From the NCBI RefSeq assembly GCF_000719115.1, contig NZ_JOEA01000020.1, positions 186,001-250,000 on the forward strand: a stretch of 64,000 nt of DNA, written 5' to 3'. The position numbers were made by a program, and so were the translations under genes. Origin of the DNA: Lentzea albidocapillata (GTDB lineage Bacteria > Actinomycetota > Actinomycetes > Mycobacteriales > Pseudonocardiaceae). Position 1 is the stretch's first letter, and the number at the start of each line of letters is the position of its first letter. Of this stretch, positions 39,759 to 48,174 are shown in pieces. The notes beneath the pieces were generated by a model. It saw nothing but the letters and a program-made list of their open reading frames with translations. It was not told the DNA's origin and did not search any database.

Positions 39759-40415
39759 ATGCGAGTAGTCATAGCCGGCGGACACGGGCAGATCGCGCTG
39801 CTTCTCGAGCAGCTGCTGGCCACCCGTGGAGACGCCGCCACAGCACTGGTCCGCAATCCCGATCATTTTGGCGATGTGCAGGAAGCCGGAGCCGTTCCGG
39901 TGTTGTGCGACCTGGAGTCCGCTGACCTGGACTCGGTCGCCGCGTATTTGAACGGTGCTGACGCGGCCGTGTTCGCCGCTGGTGCCGGCGCCGGATCCGG
40001 TACCGCCCGCAAGGACACCGTGGACTACGGGGCCGCTGCGCTCTTCGCCTCTGCCTGCGTCGAGGCAGGGGTGCGGCGGTTCCTGCAGGTGTCCACCGTC
40101 GGGATCGAGTCCGCTGACTCGCCGTCGGTGGACCCCGAGTTCGCGGTGTACCTGAAGGCCAAGAAGCTGGCCGAGGACGACCTGAAGCCGCGTGATCTCG
40201 ACTGGACGATCCTGCGGCCAGGGCCTCTGGTGAACGACGCGCCGACCGGGCTGGTCACGTTGGCCGAGCCCCGGTTGCCGCGGTCGTCCGTCACCCGTGC
40301 GGACGTCGCCGCCGTGCTGGCCGAACTGCTCAACGCTCCCAACACGATCGGCAAGACGCTGGAGCTGGTGAACGGCGAGACGCCGGTCGCGGACGCCGTT
40401 CGCCTGATTCTCTAG
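39759..40415 (+). CDS. NAD(P)H-binding atypical SDR
   Basis: 218 residues. N-terminal VVIAGGHGQIALLLEQLLATRG is the GxxGxxG-type dinucleotide loop of atypical short-chain dehydrogenases (NmrA/YwnB type). Further blocks: ADAAVFAAGAGAGSG, RFLQVSTVGIES, the active-site-like Y-x-x-x-K in YLKAKKLAEDDL, and LDWTILRPGPLV. Cytoplasmic; substrate unknown, and such proteins can be enzymes or redox sensors. Confidence 0.88.
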   Translation: MRVVIAGGHGQIALLLEQLLATRGDAATALVRNPDHFGDVQEAGAVPVLCDLESADLDSVAAYLNGADAAVFAAGAGAGSGTARKDTVDYGAAALFASACVEAGVRRFLQVSTVGIESADSPSVDPEFAVYLKAKKLAEDDLKPRDLDWTILRPGPLVNDAPTGLVTLAEPRLPRSSVTRADVAAVLAELLNAPNTIGKTLELVNGETPVADAVRLIL

Positions 40416-40574
40416 TGGTGTGGCCCGGAACGTTGCCGGGGGAATTCGCGGTAAGACGGGTGCATCGTGGTGCCGTCCCCACGTCGTCGTACTGGTTGTA
40501 CGGGGGCGTGGGGGCGGCGCCGCGAGGTGCCCTGCTGAGCGTGGATTACCTCGCCAACGTTCCGGGTCGCGCCA
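40416..40574. other. gene-free junction
   Basis: 159 bp between convergent genes. No hairpin or gene stands out. Confidence 0.4.
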
Positions 40575-41867
40575 CTAGCCGAGCACGCGGTCCAGGTAGG
40601 GGTTCGTGAACGTCCTGCCTGGATCGACCTCGTCCCGCACCCGCAGGAAGTCGTCGAAGTGCGGGTACAGCGGCCGGAGCTCCGTCGCGGTCAGGTCGTG
40701 CATCTTGCCCCAGTGCGGGCGGCCGCCGACCGACGCCGCGATGCTCGCGTACGCGTCGAAGAAAGCCTTGTACTGCATGCCGAGTGCCTGGTGCATCGAG
40801 ATGTACGCGGTGTCGCGGCCGTTCGCCGTGGAGAGCCAGATGTCGTCGGCCTGGGCCACGCGCACCTCGCACGGGACGATCAGGTGGTCGCGCTCTCCCA
40901 GCTTGGCGGCCACGGCCTGGAGTTCGCGGATCACGTCCATCAGGTTTTCGCGGGGGATCGAGAACTCGGTCTCCACGAACCTCACGCGCCTGGGCGTCAC
41001 GAAGACGTTGTGCGAGTAGTCCGAATAGGACCGTTCGGAGATCAGCGAGCCGCAGAGTTCGTTGAGGCGCCTGGTGTAGCGGGGAAAGGTCTTGGCGACC
41101 TTGGTGACCGCGCCGAACGCGGCGTTCTCCATGACCTCGTACTCCCAGGCCTGCCGGAGCTTGGAGAGCGGGCGCGCGGCCTCGGTGATCCTGTTGTTGC
41201 GCTTGAGGATCACGCGGTCGGAGTGGGTGAACCAGTGGAACTCGACGTGGTCCTCCACGGCGCAGAGGTCGTCGAACTGCTCCAGCACGGCGTCGAGGCG
41301 GCCGGGGGATTCCTGGGCCTGCAACACGAACGACGGGACGCAGCGCAGGGTCAGGGTGCTGATGACGCCCAGCGCGCCCAGACCCACGCGGGCAGCGTTG
41401 AAGAGGTCCGGGCGTTCGGTCCGGGAGCAGGTGACCACGGAACCGTCGGCGAGGACCAGTTCCAGCGCTTCGATGGCGGTGGCGAGGACGCCCAGTTTTC
41501 CGCCGGTGCCGTGGGTCGAGGTGGAGACCGCGCCGGCGACGGTCTGGGCGTCGATGTCGCCCAGGTTCGGCATCGCCAGGCCCAGGCGGTGAAGGTCCGC
41601 GTTGAAGACGCGCAGGGGAGTGCCGGAGCGGACGGTGACCAGGCCCGTTTCCGCGTCCGCGCGTACGATCCCGGTCCACCGGTCCAGGTCGAGCGCGGTT
41701 TCCGGGGCTACGGCGATGTCGTTGAACGAGTGGCCGCTGCCTCGCGCGCGGACGCGGCCGCCGGAGAGGACGGCTGCGGCGATCTCGTCCGTGCTGGACG
41801 GGTGGACGACGCGCGCAGGCGTGCACGAAGCCGTTCTAGCCCAGTTCGTCCACACGCGAACCTCCAC
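40575..41867 (-). CDS. FAD-linked sugar-1,4-lactone oxidase (L-gulonolactone/D-arabinonolactone oxidase type)
   Basis: 430 residues. N-terminal FAD-binding PCMH domain ([35 protein letters not shown]) and C-terminal ALO domain, ending GGRPHWGKMHDLTATELRPLYPHFDDFLRVRDEVDPGRTFTNPYLDRVLG, with the HWGK motif of aldonolactone oxidases. The covalent-flavin His of plant and animal enzymes appears replaced by the GSGHS type typical of bacteria. Oxidises an aldonolactone with oxygen or another acceptor. Start is GTG 41867, with GTG alternatives a few codons in. Divergent from the PLP-fold gene at 41942. Confidence 0.88.
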   Translation of the reverse strand: MEVRVWTNWARTASCTPARVVHPSSTDEIAAAVLSGGRVRARGSGHSFNDIAVAPETALDLDRWTGIVRADAETGLVTVRSGTPLRVFNADLHRLGLAMPNLGDIDAQTVAGAVSTSTHGTGGKLGVLATAIEALELVLADGSVVTCSRTERPDLFNAARVGLGALGVISTLTLRCVPSFVLQAQESPGRLDAVLEQFDDLCAVEDHVEFHWFTHSDRVILKRNNRITEAARPLSKLRQAWEYEVMENAAFGAVTKVAKTFPRYTRRLNELCGSLISERSYSDYSHNVFVTPRRVRFVETEFSIPRENLMDVIRELQAVAAKLGERDHLIVPCEVRVAQADDIWLSTANGRDTAYISMHQALGMQYKAFFDAYASIAASVGGRPHWGKMHDLTATELRPLYPHFDDFLRVRDEVDPGRTFTNPYLDRVLG

Positions 41868-41941
41868 GAGAGAGTGTGACCTGCGAGTAACGTAAGTGAA
41901 AGCTCTTCACGTTTCAAGGGTTCAGCACGTACCGTCAGAGC

Positions 41942-43123
41942 ATGCGCAGAACTCGACTCGACGCCGCGACGAAGGACCTGGATCCTCCGTTCGCGATCGT
42001 CGACCTGGATGCCTTCGACCACAACGCGGCGGACCTCGCCCGTCGCGCTGCCGGTCATCCGATCCGGGTCGCGAGCAAGTCGGTCCGCGTGCGCGAACTC
42101 GTGAGCCGGGCGCTCGAACGGCCCGGTTACGCCGGCGTCATGTGCTACTCGCTGGCCGAGGCGTTGTGGTTGTCGGAGCAGAACGTGACCGAGGACCTGC
42201 TCGTCGCCTACCCGACCGCCGACCGCGCGTCGCTGCAGAAGCTCGCGGCCAACGAGACCGCACGTCAGCGCGTCACGATCATGGTCGACTCCACCGAGCA
42301 CCTCGACTTCGTGGACGCGGCGATCGGACCGCACGCCGACATCCGGGTCTGCCTGGAGCTCGACGTCTCGTGGCGGCCGTTGCCCGGCGTACACATCGGA
42401 CCGCGTCGTTCGTCGATCCACACGCCTCAGCAGGCCAAGGCGCTCGCCGCCAAGATCGTGCAGCGGCGCGGCTTCAAGCTGGTCGGCGTCATGGCCTACG
42501 AGGGCCAGATCGCCGGCCTGGGCGACAACCCTCCTGGCCAGCCGCTTCGTGCGATCGGGATCCGGCTCATCCAGGGCAGGTCCGGCCCTGAGCTGGTCCA
42601 GCGTCGCACCGCCGTGGTCACCGCGGTCCGGCAGGTCGCCGACCTGGAGTTCGTCAACGGTGGCGGCACCGGAAGCCTGGAACTCACCGGCTCGGACCCG
42701 TCGGTCACCGAGCTCGCGGCAGGGTCCGGCCTCTTCGGGCCGACGCTGTTCGACGGCTACCAGGCGTTCAAGCCGGAACCGGCGGCGCTGTTCGCGTTGT
42801 CCGTGGTGCGCAAGCCGACCAGGCGGGTGGCCACGCTGTTCGCCGGCGGCTACATCGCGTCCGGCACGCCGACACCCGACCGCCAGCCGTCGCCGTACCT
42901 GCCCGACGGCCTGAAGACGCTCGGGCTCGAAGGCGCGGGCGAGGTGCAGACGCCGGTCACCGGCAAGGCGGCGGAACAGCTGCGCATCGGCGACCGCGTC
43001 TGGATGCGGCACGCCAAGGCGGGCGAGCTGTTCGAGCGGTTCGACGAGGTGCACCTGGTGCACGGTGACCGCATCGAGCGCACCGTGCCCACGTACCGCG
43101 GCGAGCGCCGCAACTTCGGTTAG
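41942..43123 (+). CDS. alanine racemase-fold PLP enzyme (D-threonine aldolase / amino-acid deaminase-like)
   Basis: 393 residues. Fold-type III PLP protein: the strand PFAIVDLDAFDHNAADLARRA precedes the PLP lysine in IRVASKSVRVRELV. Later blocks: GVMCYSLAEALWL, VGVMAYEGQIAGL, EFVNGGGTGSLE and AGSGLFGPTLFD. A C-terminal beta region (LFAGGYIASG...) and the H-x-x-x-x-E type metal-site region match D-threonine aldolase relatives. Exact substrate is unknown. A GTGAA-N5-TTCAC inverted repeat at 41896-41910 in the divergent promoter region may be an operator. 3' end overlaps the convergent tetR gene by 4 nt. Confidence 0.82.
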   Translation: MRRTRLDAATKDLDPPFAIVDLDAFDHNAADLARRAAGHPIRVASKSVRVRELVSRALERPGYAGVMCYSLAEALWLSEQNVTEDLLVAYPTADRASLQKLAANETARQRVTIMVDSTEHLDFVDAAIGPHADIRVCLELDVSWRPLPGVHIGPRRSSIHTPQQAKALAAKIVQRRGFKLVGVMAYEGQIAGLGDNPPGQPLRAIGIRLIQGRSGPELVQRRTAVVTAVRQVADLEFVNGGGTGSLELTGSDPSVTELAAGSGLFGPTLFDGYQAFKPEPAALFALSVVRKPTRRVATLFAGGYIASGTPTPDRQPSPYLPDGLKTLGLEGAGEVQTPVTGKAAEQLRIGDRVWMRHAKAGELFERFDEVHLVHGDRIERTVPTYRGERRNFG

Positions 43124-43764
43124 ACCGGCAGACGTGACGACAGGTAACCCCTGACCAGGGCCCTTGCTTCGGTCAGGATGGCCTGGTCGCCCGTCGGGTT
43201 CTTGCGGAACGCCATCTTCATCACGGCGTCGGCGGCCTCGACGGCGATCGCGATCGGCAGGCCGACCTCGCCCATCGGAATGGCGAACTTGACCGAGATC
43301 AGCTCCGAGATCTTGTCGGAGATGACGGCGTTGTTGTCGCGGCGGTCGTCGAGCAGGCGCATGTCCACGACGTCACCGAAGTGCAGCTTCCCGAACGCGG
43401 GAATCTCGCGGTGCATCGTCACGTAGACGTCGAACACCGTGTCCACGGCGTCCCACCAGTGCTCGAGTGTCGCCTGCTCGAGCCGTTCGGTGATGCCCTG
43501 GGAGAACTTGTCGACGTTGCGCAGCGTCAATGCCTGCACGACGGCTCTCTTGTCGGGGAAGAACTGGTAGAGCGAACCGACCGCCACTCCCGCTCTCTCC
43601 GCGATCAACGTCGTGGTGACGCCGTCGTAGCCCACCTCGTCGATCAGGGTGGCGCAGGCTTCGAGCATGCGCTCGACTCTCTTGGCGCTGCGCTGCTGGA
43701 CGGGCTGACGGCGAAGCGGGGTGGTGCTCGTCACGGCGACTCCCAGTAGTTCGGGTACTTCCAT
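43120..43764 (-). CDS. TetR family transcriptional regulator
   Basis: 214 residues from ATG 43764; GTG 43734 (MTSTTPLRRQPVQQRSAKRVERML) is an equally plausible start. Helix-turn-helix: DEVGYDGVTTTLIAERAGVAVGSLYQFFPDKRAVVQAL. The ligand domain is unassigned. Divergent from the beta-glucosidase-MFS-SDR cluster with an 82-bp gap, so it may regulate that cluster, though no clear palindrome was found there. Confidence 0.9.
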   Translation of the reverse strand: MEVPELLGVAVTSTTPLRRQPVQQRSAKRVERMLEACATLIDEVGYDGVTTTLIAERAGVAVGSLYQFFPDKRAVVQALTLRNVDKFSQGITERLEQATLEHWWDAVDTVFDVYVTMHREIPAFGKLHFGDVVDMRLLDDRRDNNAVISDKISELISVKFAIPMGEVGLPIAIAVEAADAVMKMAFRKNPTGDQAILTEARALVRGYLSSRLPV

Positions 43765-43846
43765 CTTGCCTGTTGTACGGCTCTTTCACTTCCCTGAACC
43801 TGGCAACACGCCTACGATCCGAACAAGTTTCACATTTGGAGGATCG

Positions 43847-45094
43847 ATGAGCGACTTCCTATGGGGAGTGTCGACGTCCGCGTTCCAGATCGAGGGCGCG
43901 TTCGACGCTGGTGGCCGAGGCCCCTCCGTGTGGGACGAGTTCTCTCCTGTACACGAGAACCAGAACGCTTCCGTTGCGTGCGACCACTACCACCGGTGGC
44001 GCGAGGACGTTGCGCTCATGACGCAGCTCGGCGTGAACGCGTACCGGTTCTCGATCGCGTGGCCGCGCATCCAGCCGTCCGGTAAAGGACCCGTCAACGC
44101 CGAGGGCCTCGACTTCTACGACCGCCTGGTCGACGCGCTCGTCGACGTCGGTATCGCCCCCGTGGCGACGTTGTACCACTGGGACACGCCGCTGGAACTC
44201 GAAGCCGAGGGCGGCTGGCTCAACCGGGACATCGCCGACCGGTTCGCCGACTACACGGCGCTGGTCGCGGACCGGCTCGCCGACCGCGTGAAGCTGTGGA
44301 TCCCGATCAACGAACCCGCGATGGTGACGTTGCAGGGCTATGCGATCGGCGAGCACGCTCCCGGCAAGACGTTGCTCATCGACGCGTTGCCGACCGCCCA
44401 CCACCTGAACCTCGCTCACGGCCGTGCGGTCGAAGTGCTCCGGTCGTTCAACGCGCAGGCCGTCGGCACGGCGAACAACCACACCCCCGCGTGGCCGGTT
44501 GGGCCGAACGACGTAGCAGCTGCCGAGGCCTACAGCGAAATTCACAACTGGATCTACGCGGATCCCATGCTGTCGGGCCGATATCCCGACGCAGTCGCCG
44601 AACTTCTGCCTATCGCCGATGGTGACCTGGCCATGATCCACCAGCCGCTCGACTTCTACGGCGTGAACTACTACAACCCGACGCGGCTCAAGGCGCCGTC
44701 CGAGGGCAACCCGCTGCCGTTCGAGCTGGTGGAGATCGACGAGTACGAGCGCACCGGGTTCGGCTGGCCGATCGTGCCGGCCGGGCTGACCGAGATGATC
44801 ACGACGTTGCGCGAGCGGCACCCGGACCTGCCACCGGTGTACGTCACCGAGAGCGGCTGCAGCTTCCCCGACGAGATCAACGACGCCGAGCGGATCTCCT
44901 ACCTCGACGGACACCTCAAGGCCGCGCAGGCGGCGGACGTCGCCGGGTACTTCGTGTGGTCGCTGCTCGACAACTTCGAGTGGGAAGCCGGGTACTCACA
45001 GCGGTTCGGCCTGGTCCAGGTCGACTACGAGACGCAGGCTCGCACGCCGCGCGACTCGTTCCACTGGTACAGAAGGGTGATCAGCGGTGAGTGA
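43847..45094 (+). CDS. glycoside hydrolase family 1 beta-glucosidase
   Basis: 415 residues from ATG 43847 with TTGGAGGA ribosome-binding site. Retaining beta-glucosidase or galactosidase acting on imported disaccharides. N-terminal FLWGVSTSAFQIEGA; acid/base Glu156 in IPINEPAM (Thr usual before Asn-Glu-Pro is Ile-Asn-Glu-Pro here); nucleophile Glu335 in VTESGCSF; C-terminal GYFVWSLLDNFEWEAGYSQRFGLVQVDY. About 30-50 residues shorter than typical GH1, mostly loops. No signal peptide, so intracellular. Overlaps the MFS gene by 8 nt. Confidence 0.95.
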   Translation: MSDFLWGVSTSAFQIEGAFDAGGRGPSVWDEFSPVHENQNASVACDHYHRWREDVALMTQLGVNAYRFSIAWPRIQPSGKGPVNAEGLDFYDRLVDALVDVGIAPVATLYHWDTPLELEAEGGWLNRDIADRFADYTALVADRLADRVKLWIPINEPAMVTLQGYAIGEHAPGKTLLIDALPTAHHLNLAHGRAVEVLRSFNAQAVGTANNHTPAWPVGPNDVAAAEAYSEIHNWIYADPMLSGRYPDAVAELLPIADGDLAMIHQPLDFYGVNYYNPTRLKAPSEGNPLPFELVEIDEYERTGFGWPIVPAGLTEMITTLRERHPDLPPVYVTESGCSFPDEINDAERISYLDGHLKAAQAADVAGYFVWSLLDNFEWEAGYSQRFGLVQVDYETQARTPRDSFHWYRRVISGE

Positions 45095-46295
45095 AGCCCT
45101 CGCCGAGCCGGTGGTGCGGGTTCGCCGCGGCTGGATGGCCTGGCTGTTCTGCGCGAACCTCGGGTTGTGGCTGGCGGTCTACGCGCCGATCCAGGTGTTG
45201 CTGCCGCAGCAGGCCGAGATGCTGGACAAGGCCGACAAGGAGCTGGTGTTCGGCATCGTCACCGGCTTCGGCGGCCTGGTGTCGCTGCTGGTCGTGCCGT
45301 TGATCGGCTTCCTGTCCGACCGCACGACCTCGCGGTTCGGCCGTCGCCACCCGTGGACGCTGGCCGGCGCCGTCATCGGTGCCGTCGGTCTCGCCGTGCT
45401 CGCCAACGCGCCGTCGGTCGTCGTGATGACCATCGGCTGGTGCCTGGTGCAGGCCGGTATCGGCGGCATGCTCGCCGCGCTGACCTCGGCCGTGCCGGAC
45501 CGGGTGCCGGTCGAGCAACGCGCCCAGGTCGGCGGACTCATCGGCATCAGCCAGATGCTCGGCACGGTGCTGGGCGCGGTCGTGGTGACCTTGCTGGTCA
45601 GCGGACTTCAGGCCGGCTACCTGGCATGTGCGGTCATCGTGCTGGCCGGTGCCATCTTCTTCGTCCTGCGCACGCCGGACACGCAGCTCATCGTGAAGCC
45701 GGTCAAGCCGACGTTCTGGATCTCGCCCAGGCAGAACCCTGACTTCGCGTGGGCGTGGGGCGGTCACTTGATGATCAACCTCGGCAACGCGTTCGGGACG
45801 CTCTACCTCCTTTACTTCCTCGGCGACGTGGTCCACCACGAGTCGCCGGAGGACGGGCTGCTGGTGCTCATGGCGCTCTATGGGGTGGCGCTCGCCGCAG
45901 GAGCGGTGCTGTTCGGCGCACGGAGTGATCGTTCCGGTCGTCGCAAGCCGTATGTGTACGGCGCCGCGGCCGTGATGGCGCTGGCGGCGTTGATCCTGGT
46001 GGTCTGGCCGACCTGGATCGGCGTCCTGATCGCCTCCCCGCTGCTCGGCGTCGGCTTCGGCACGTACTGGGCCGTCGCGATCGCGCTGCTCACACAGGTG
46101 CTGCCGGCCGCGTCCGATCGAGCCAAGGACCTGGGCGTGCTCAACGTGGCCAACGCGTTGCCGCAGGTCATCGCCCCCTTGCTGACCGCGCTGATCCTGG
46201 CCAACCTTGGCGGATACCGCGGTCTGTTCGCGGTCTCCGCGCTGGCGACGACGCTGGCCGCGGTGTTGATGAGTCGAGTGCGATCGGTGGTCTGA
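45087..46295 (+). CDS. MFS transporter, glycoside-type (probable sugar uptake)
   Basis: 402 residues, 11-12 membrane segments. The loop 2-3 motif GFLSDRTTSRFGRRHPWTLAG matches the GPH/sugar-cation symporter-like branch, and the second half has FGARSDRSGRRKPYVYG. Overlapping both the beta-glucosidase (8 nt) and SDR (1 nt, TGATG) genes suggests a single transcript. Its cargo is probably the glucoside hydrolysed by the upstream enzyme (inference). Confidence 0.88.
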   Translation: MSEALAEPVVRVRRGWMAWLFCANLGLWLAVYAPIQVLLPQQAEMLDKADKELVFGIVTGFGGLVSLLVVPLIGFLSDRTTSRFGRRHPWTLAGAVIGAVGLAVLANAPSVVVMTIGWCLVQAGIGGMLAALTSAVPDRVPVEQRAQVGGLIGISQMLGTVLGAVVVTLLVSGLQAGYLACAVIVLAGAIFFVLRTPDTQLIVKPVKPTFWISPRQNPDFAWAWGGHLMINLGNAFGTLYLLYFLGDVVHHESPEDGLLVLMALYGVALAAGAVLFGARSDRSGRRKPYVYGAAAVMALAALILVVWPTWIGVLIASPLLGVGFGTYWAVAIALLTQVLPAASDRAKDLGVLNVANALPQVIAPLLTALILANLGGYRGLFAVSALATTLAAVLMSRVRSVV

Positions 46296-47074
46296 TGCAG
46301 GTCGAGGGCAAGAAGGTTCTGGTCACGGGAGCGTCCCAGGGGATCGGAGCGGAGGCGGCGTTCCGGTTCGCCGCCCATGGCGCACACGTCCACCTTGTGG
46401 CCCGGAGCGCCGAACTGCTCGATCTGCAGGTCGAACGGATCAAGGAGTTCGGCGGCTCGGCGGCCGCTCATCCGGCGGATCTCGCGGACGCCACGCAGAT
46501 CCGCGCACTCGCCGAGGACGTTCCCGCCCCCGATGTGCTGGTCAACAACGCGGGTGTCGGGCGTTGGCTGTTCCTCGACGACACGTCGTCCGACGAGCTG
46601 GTCACCATGACCGCCGTGCCGTACATGGCCGCGTTGCTGCTGACCAGGGAGTACCTGGGCGCCATGCGGTCGCGCGGCTCCGGCTGGATCGTCAACGTGA
46701 ACTCACCGGTGTCACGGCTGCCGATTCCCGGCTGCGTGGGCTACCAGTCAGCGCGGTGGGCGCTCAGGGGACTGACCGCGTCATTGCGCCTTGACCTGCG
46801 CGGGACCGGCGTCGGCGTCAGCGAAGTGGTGCCGGGCAAGGTCTCCAGCGCGTACTTCACCAACAACCCCGGTGCGGAGGAACGGATCCCGGCGATCGCC
46901 CGGATGATCCCCACGGTCACGCCGCAGCAGTGCGCGAAGGCGATCGTGGACGCCGTGGAGAAGGAACGCGCCGAGCACCTGTTCCCGTGGCAGCTCAAGG
47001 CGTTCGAGATCTCCGGCCGGCTGTTCCCCGGCCTGACCTCGTACCTGACCTGGAAGACCGGCACCCACCGCTAG
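46295..47074 (+). CDS. short-chain dehydrogenase with atypical Y-x-x-x-R active site
   Basis: 259 residues. Cofactor loop TGASQGIGAEAAFRFA, VNNAGVGRWLF, catalytic-region Ser in NVNSPVSRLP and Tyr in GYQSARWALRG. The expected Lys of Tyr-x3-Lys is Arg, while Tyr and Ser remain. The C-terminus (FPGLTSYLTWKTGTHR) may be weakly membrane-associated. Third gene of the glucosidase-MFS-SDR transcript. It might be catalytically altered or be a 3-ketoacyl/steroid-type reductase; substrate unknown. Confidence 0.87.
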   Translation: MQVEGKKVLVTGASQGIGAEAAFRFAAHGAHVHLVARSAELLDLQVERIKEFGGSAAAHPADLADATQIRALAEDVPAPDVLVNNAGVGRWLFLDDTSSDELVTMTAVPYMAALLLTREYLGAMRSRGSGWIVNVNSPVSRLPIPGCVGYQSARWALRGLTASLRLDLRGTGVGVSEVVPGKVSSAYFTNNPGAEERIPAIARMIPTVTPQQCAKAIVDAVEKERAEHLFPWQLKAFEISGRLFPGLTSYLTWKTGTHR

Positions 47075-47085
47075 AAGACATGAAA

Positions 47086-47124
47086 ACGGCCCTTGCCTGC
47101 GCGGGAGGTGCAGACAAGGGCCGT
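47086..47124 (+). terminator. terminator of the glucosidase-MFS-SDR operon
   Basis: Perfect arms ACGGCCCTTG and CAAGGGCCGT with an inner CTGC/GCAG pairing, 11 bp after the SDR stop. Confidence 0.75.
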
Positions 47125-47204
47125 GGTTGGTGACCGCGGACCGGCGACGGTCGGGGAGGGAAGGTGCACGTCACCGGCCCGCGGGAATCTGTGGAGTTGT
47201 AAAG

Positions 47205-47262
47205 CTGACCGGGGCCCGCGATGTAGCGGTCGGGGGTTCGCACATCGCGGGCCACCGGTCAG
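47205..47262. terminator. long hairpin downstream of the 119-residue gene
   Basis: Left arm CTGACCGGGGCCCGCGATGT pairs with ACATCGCGGGCC-A-CCGGTCAG: 20 pairs with one bulged A and a 17-nt loop. It lies between convergent genes, 59 bp beyond the minus-strand stop at 47321. Confidence 0.65.
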
Positions 47263-47320
47263 TAGGCGGTTTGCAGACCTGGTCGTGTCGGGGGGACGCC
47301 AGGTCAGTCGCAAACGCCCG

Positions 47321-47680
47321 TTAGTGGGCTCGAGCCACCGCGCGGCGGGACCGGGTGACAGGAGGAGTCACCGGGGCCTCGCGCAGATGGCGAGCCGGGC
47401 GCGGGGCGAGTCCGCCCGCGACCAGGTGTTCGTACGCGGCGCGCCACACCGAGCAAGGTGACTTCTGCTGGCGCCAGCGGCCGGAACATTCGGGGCAGTT
47501 GCCCTTCTCGTCCGGCTCGTGCGCTGCCAGCAGAGCACGCCATCCCTCGGTCAGCCGAGGGAGCTCGGATCGAGCCACCGACAGGAGGGACGGGGCGTCC
47601 GCGCGGCTCGCCAGCTCAGTGAGCAGGTCGAGGCGTTCCCACACAGCGTTGCGAAGAACCTGTCCGAGGATCGCGTCCAT
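47321..47680 (-). CDS. small Cys-containing protein beside the NsdA-like regulator
   Basis: 119 residues. Helical N-terminus MDAILGQVLRNAVWERLDLLTELASRAD, then DEKGNCPECSGRWRQQKSPCSVWRAAYEHLV with C-x2-C plus a third Cys 13 residues on, possibly zinc binding, and a basic tail. Such small proteins often lie near XRE regulators in Pseudonocardiales and Streptomyces (recalled). No function known. Separated by 12 bp from the next upstream gene, so cotranscribed. Confidence 0.72.
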   Translation of the reverse strand: MDAILGQVLRNAVWERLDLLTELASRADAPSLLSVARSELPRLTEGWRALLAAHEPDEKGNCPECSGRWRQQKSPCSVWRAAYEHLVAGGLAPRPARHLREAPVTPPVTRSRRAVARAH

Positions 47681-47692
47681 TGAACGTCACCG

Positions 47693-48016
47693 TCACCTTT
47701 CCGCCTGGTCGGCGGCTTCGCGTAGCGCAGCCCTGAGCTGTACGAGCTGGTCCTGGGACAAGACTGCCGTCTCACCCGGAGGGCCTACCAGGACCACTTG
47801 GCCCTGAACGACCTTCACGGTGAGCTGGCGGTCCCGGTCGACCACGTCGCCGCAGCTGATCTGCCACATCCGACGTTGCCCGGTCATGCCGCGCCATGTG
47901 GATTCGGTGTCACCCGTCTCCACAATGGAGGTGGAGCCTGAGGAGGAGCTGTCCACTATTAGGTCGTTCCTCTCCGTGCTCACTCGCTTACCGGAATCCA
48001 GATTGCGATGATTCAT
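47693..48016 (-). CDS. hypothetical protein divergent from the NsdA-like regulator
   Basis: 107 residues from ATG 48016 (a GTG start 11 codons in, MSTERNDLIVD, is possible). The central block WRGMTGQRRMWQISCGDVVDRDRQLTVKVVQGQVVLVGPPGETAVLSQDQLVQLRAALREA looks like a small beta domain plus helix. No membrane segment. The ~160-bp gap to the plus-strand regulator would hold both promoters. Unrecognised family. Confidence 0.68.
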   Translation of the reverse strand: MNHRNLDSGKRVSTERNDLIVDSSSSGSTSIVETGDTESTWRGMTGQRRMWQISCGDVVDRDRQLTVKVVQGQVVLVGPPGETAVLSQDQLVQLRAALREAADQAER

Positions 48017-48174
48017 GCCGGAACGGGACGTCACAGCGCCCACCGGTGGAAGTCTTACGGTGAGCGGTAAGCGGTGTTCGGTAGAGCCGATCAGCTCCGC
48101 CGAAGAGGACTTCTCGGGCTCGGGGACCTGCCCCTAGTCTGCCGATGACGCCCAACGGACTGTGAGGGTGCGCG

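Noticed and set aside
41708-43063. 451-codon minus-strand frame over the PLP-fold gene
   Set aside because: Antisense shadow; the plus-strand protein has the PLP lysine region and fold-type III pattern.
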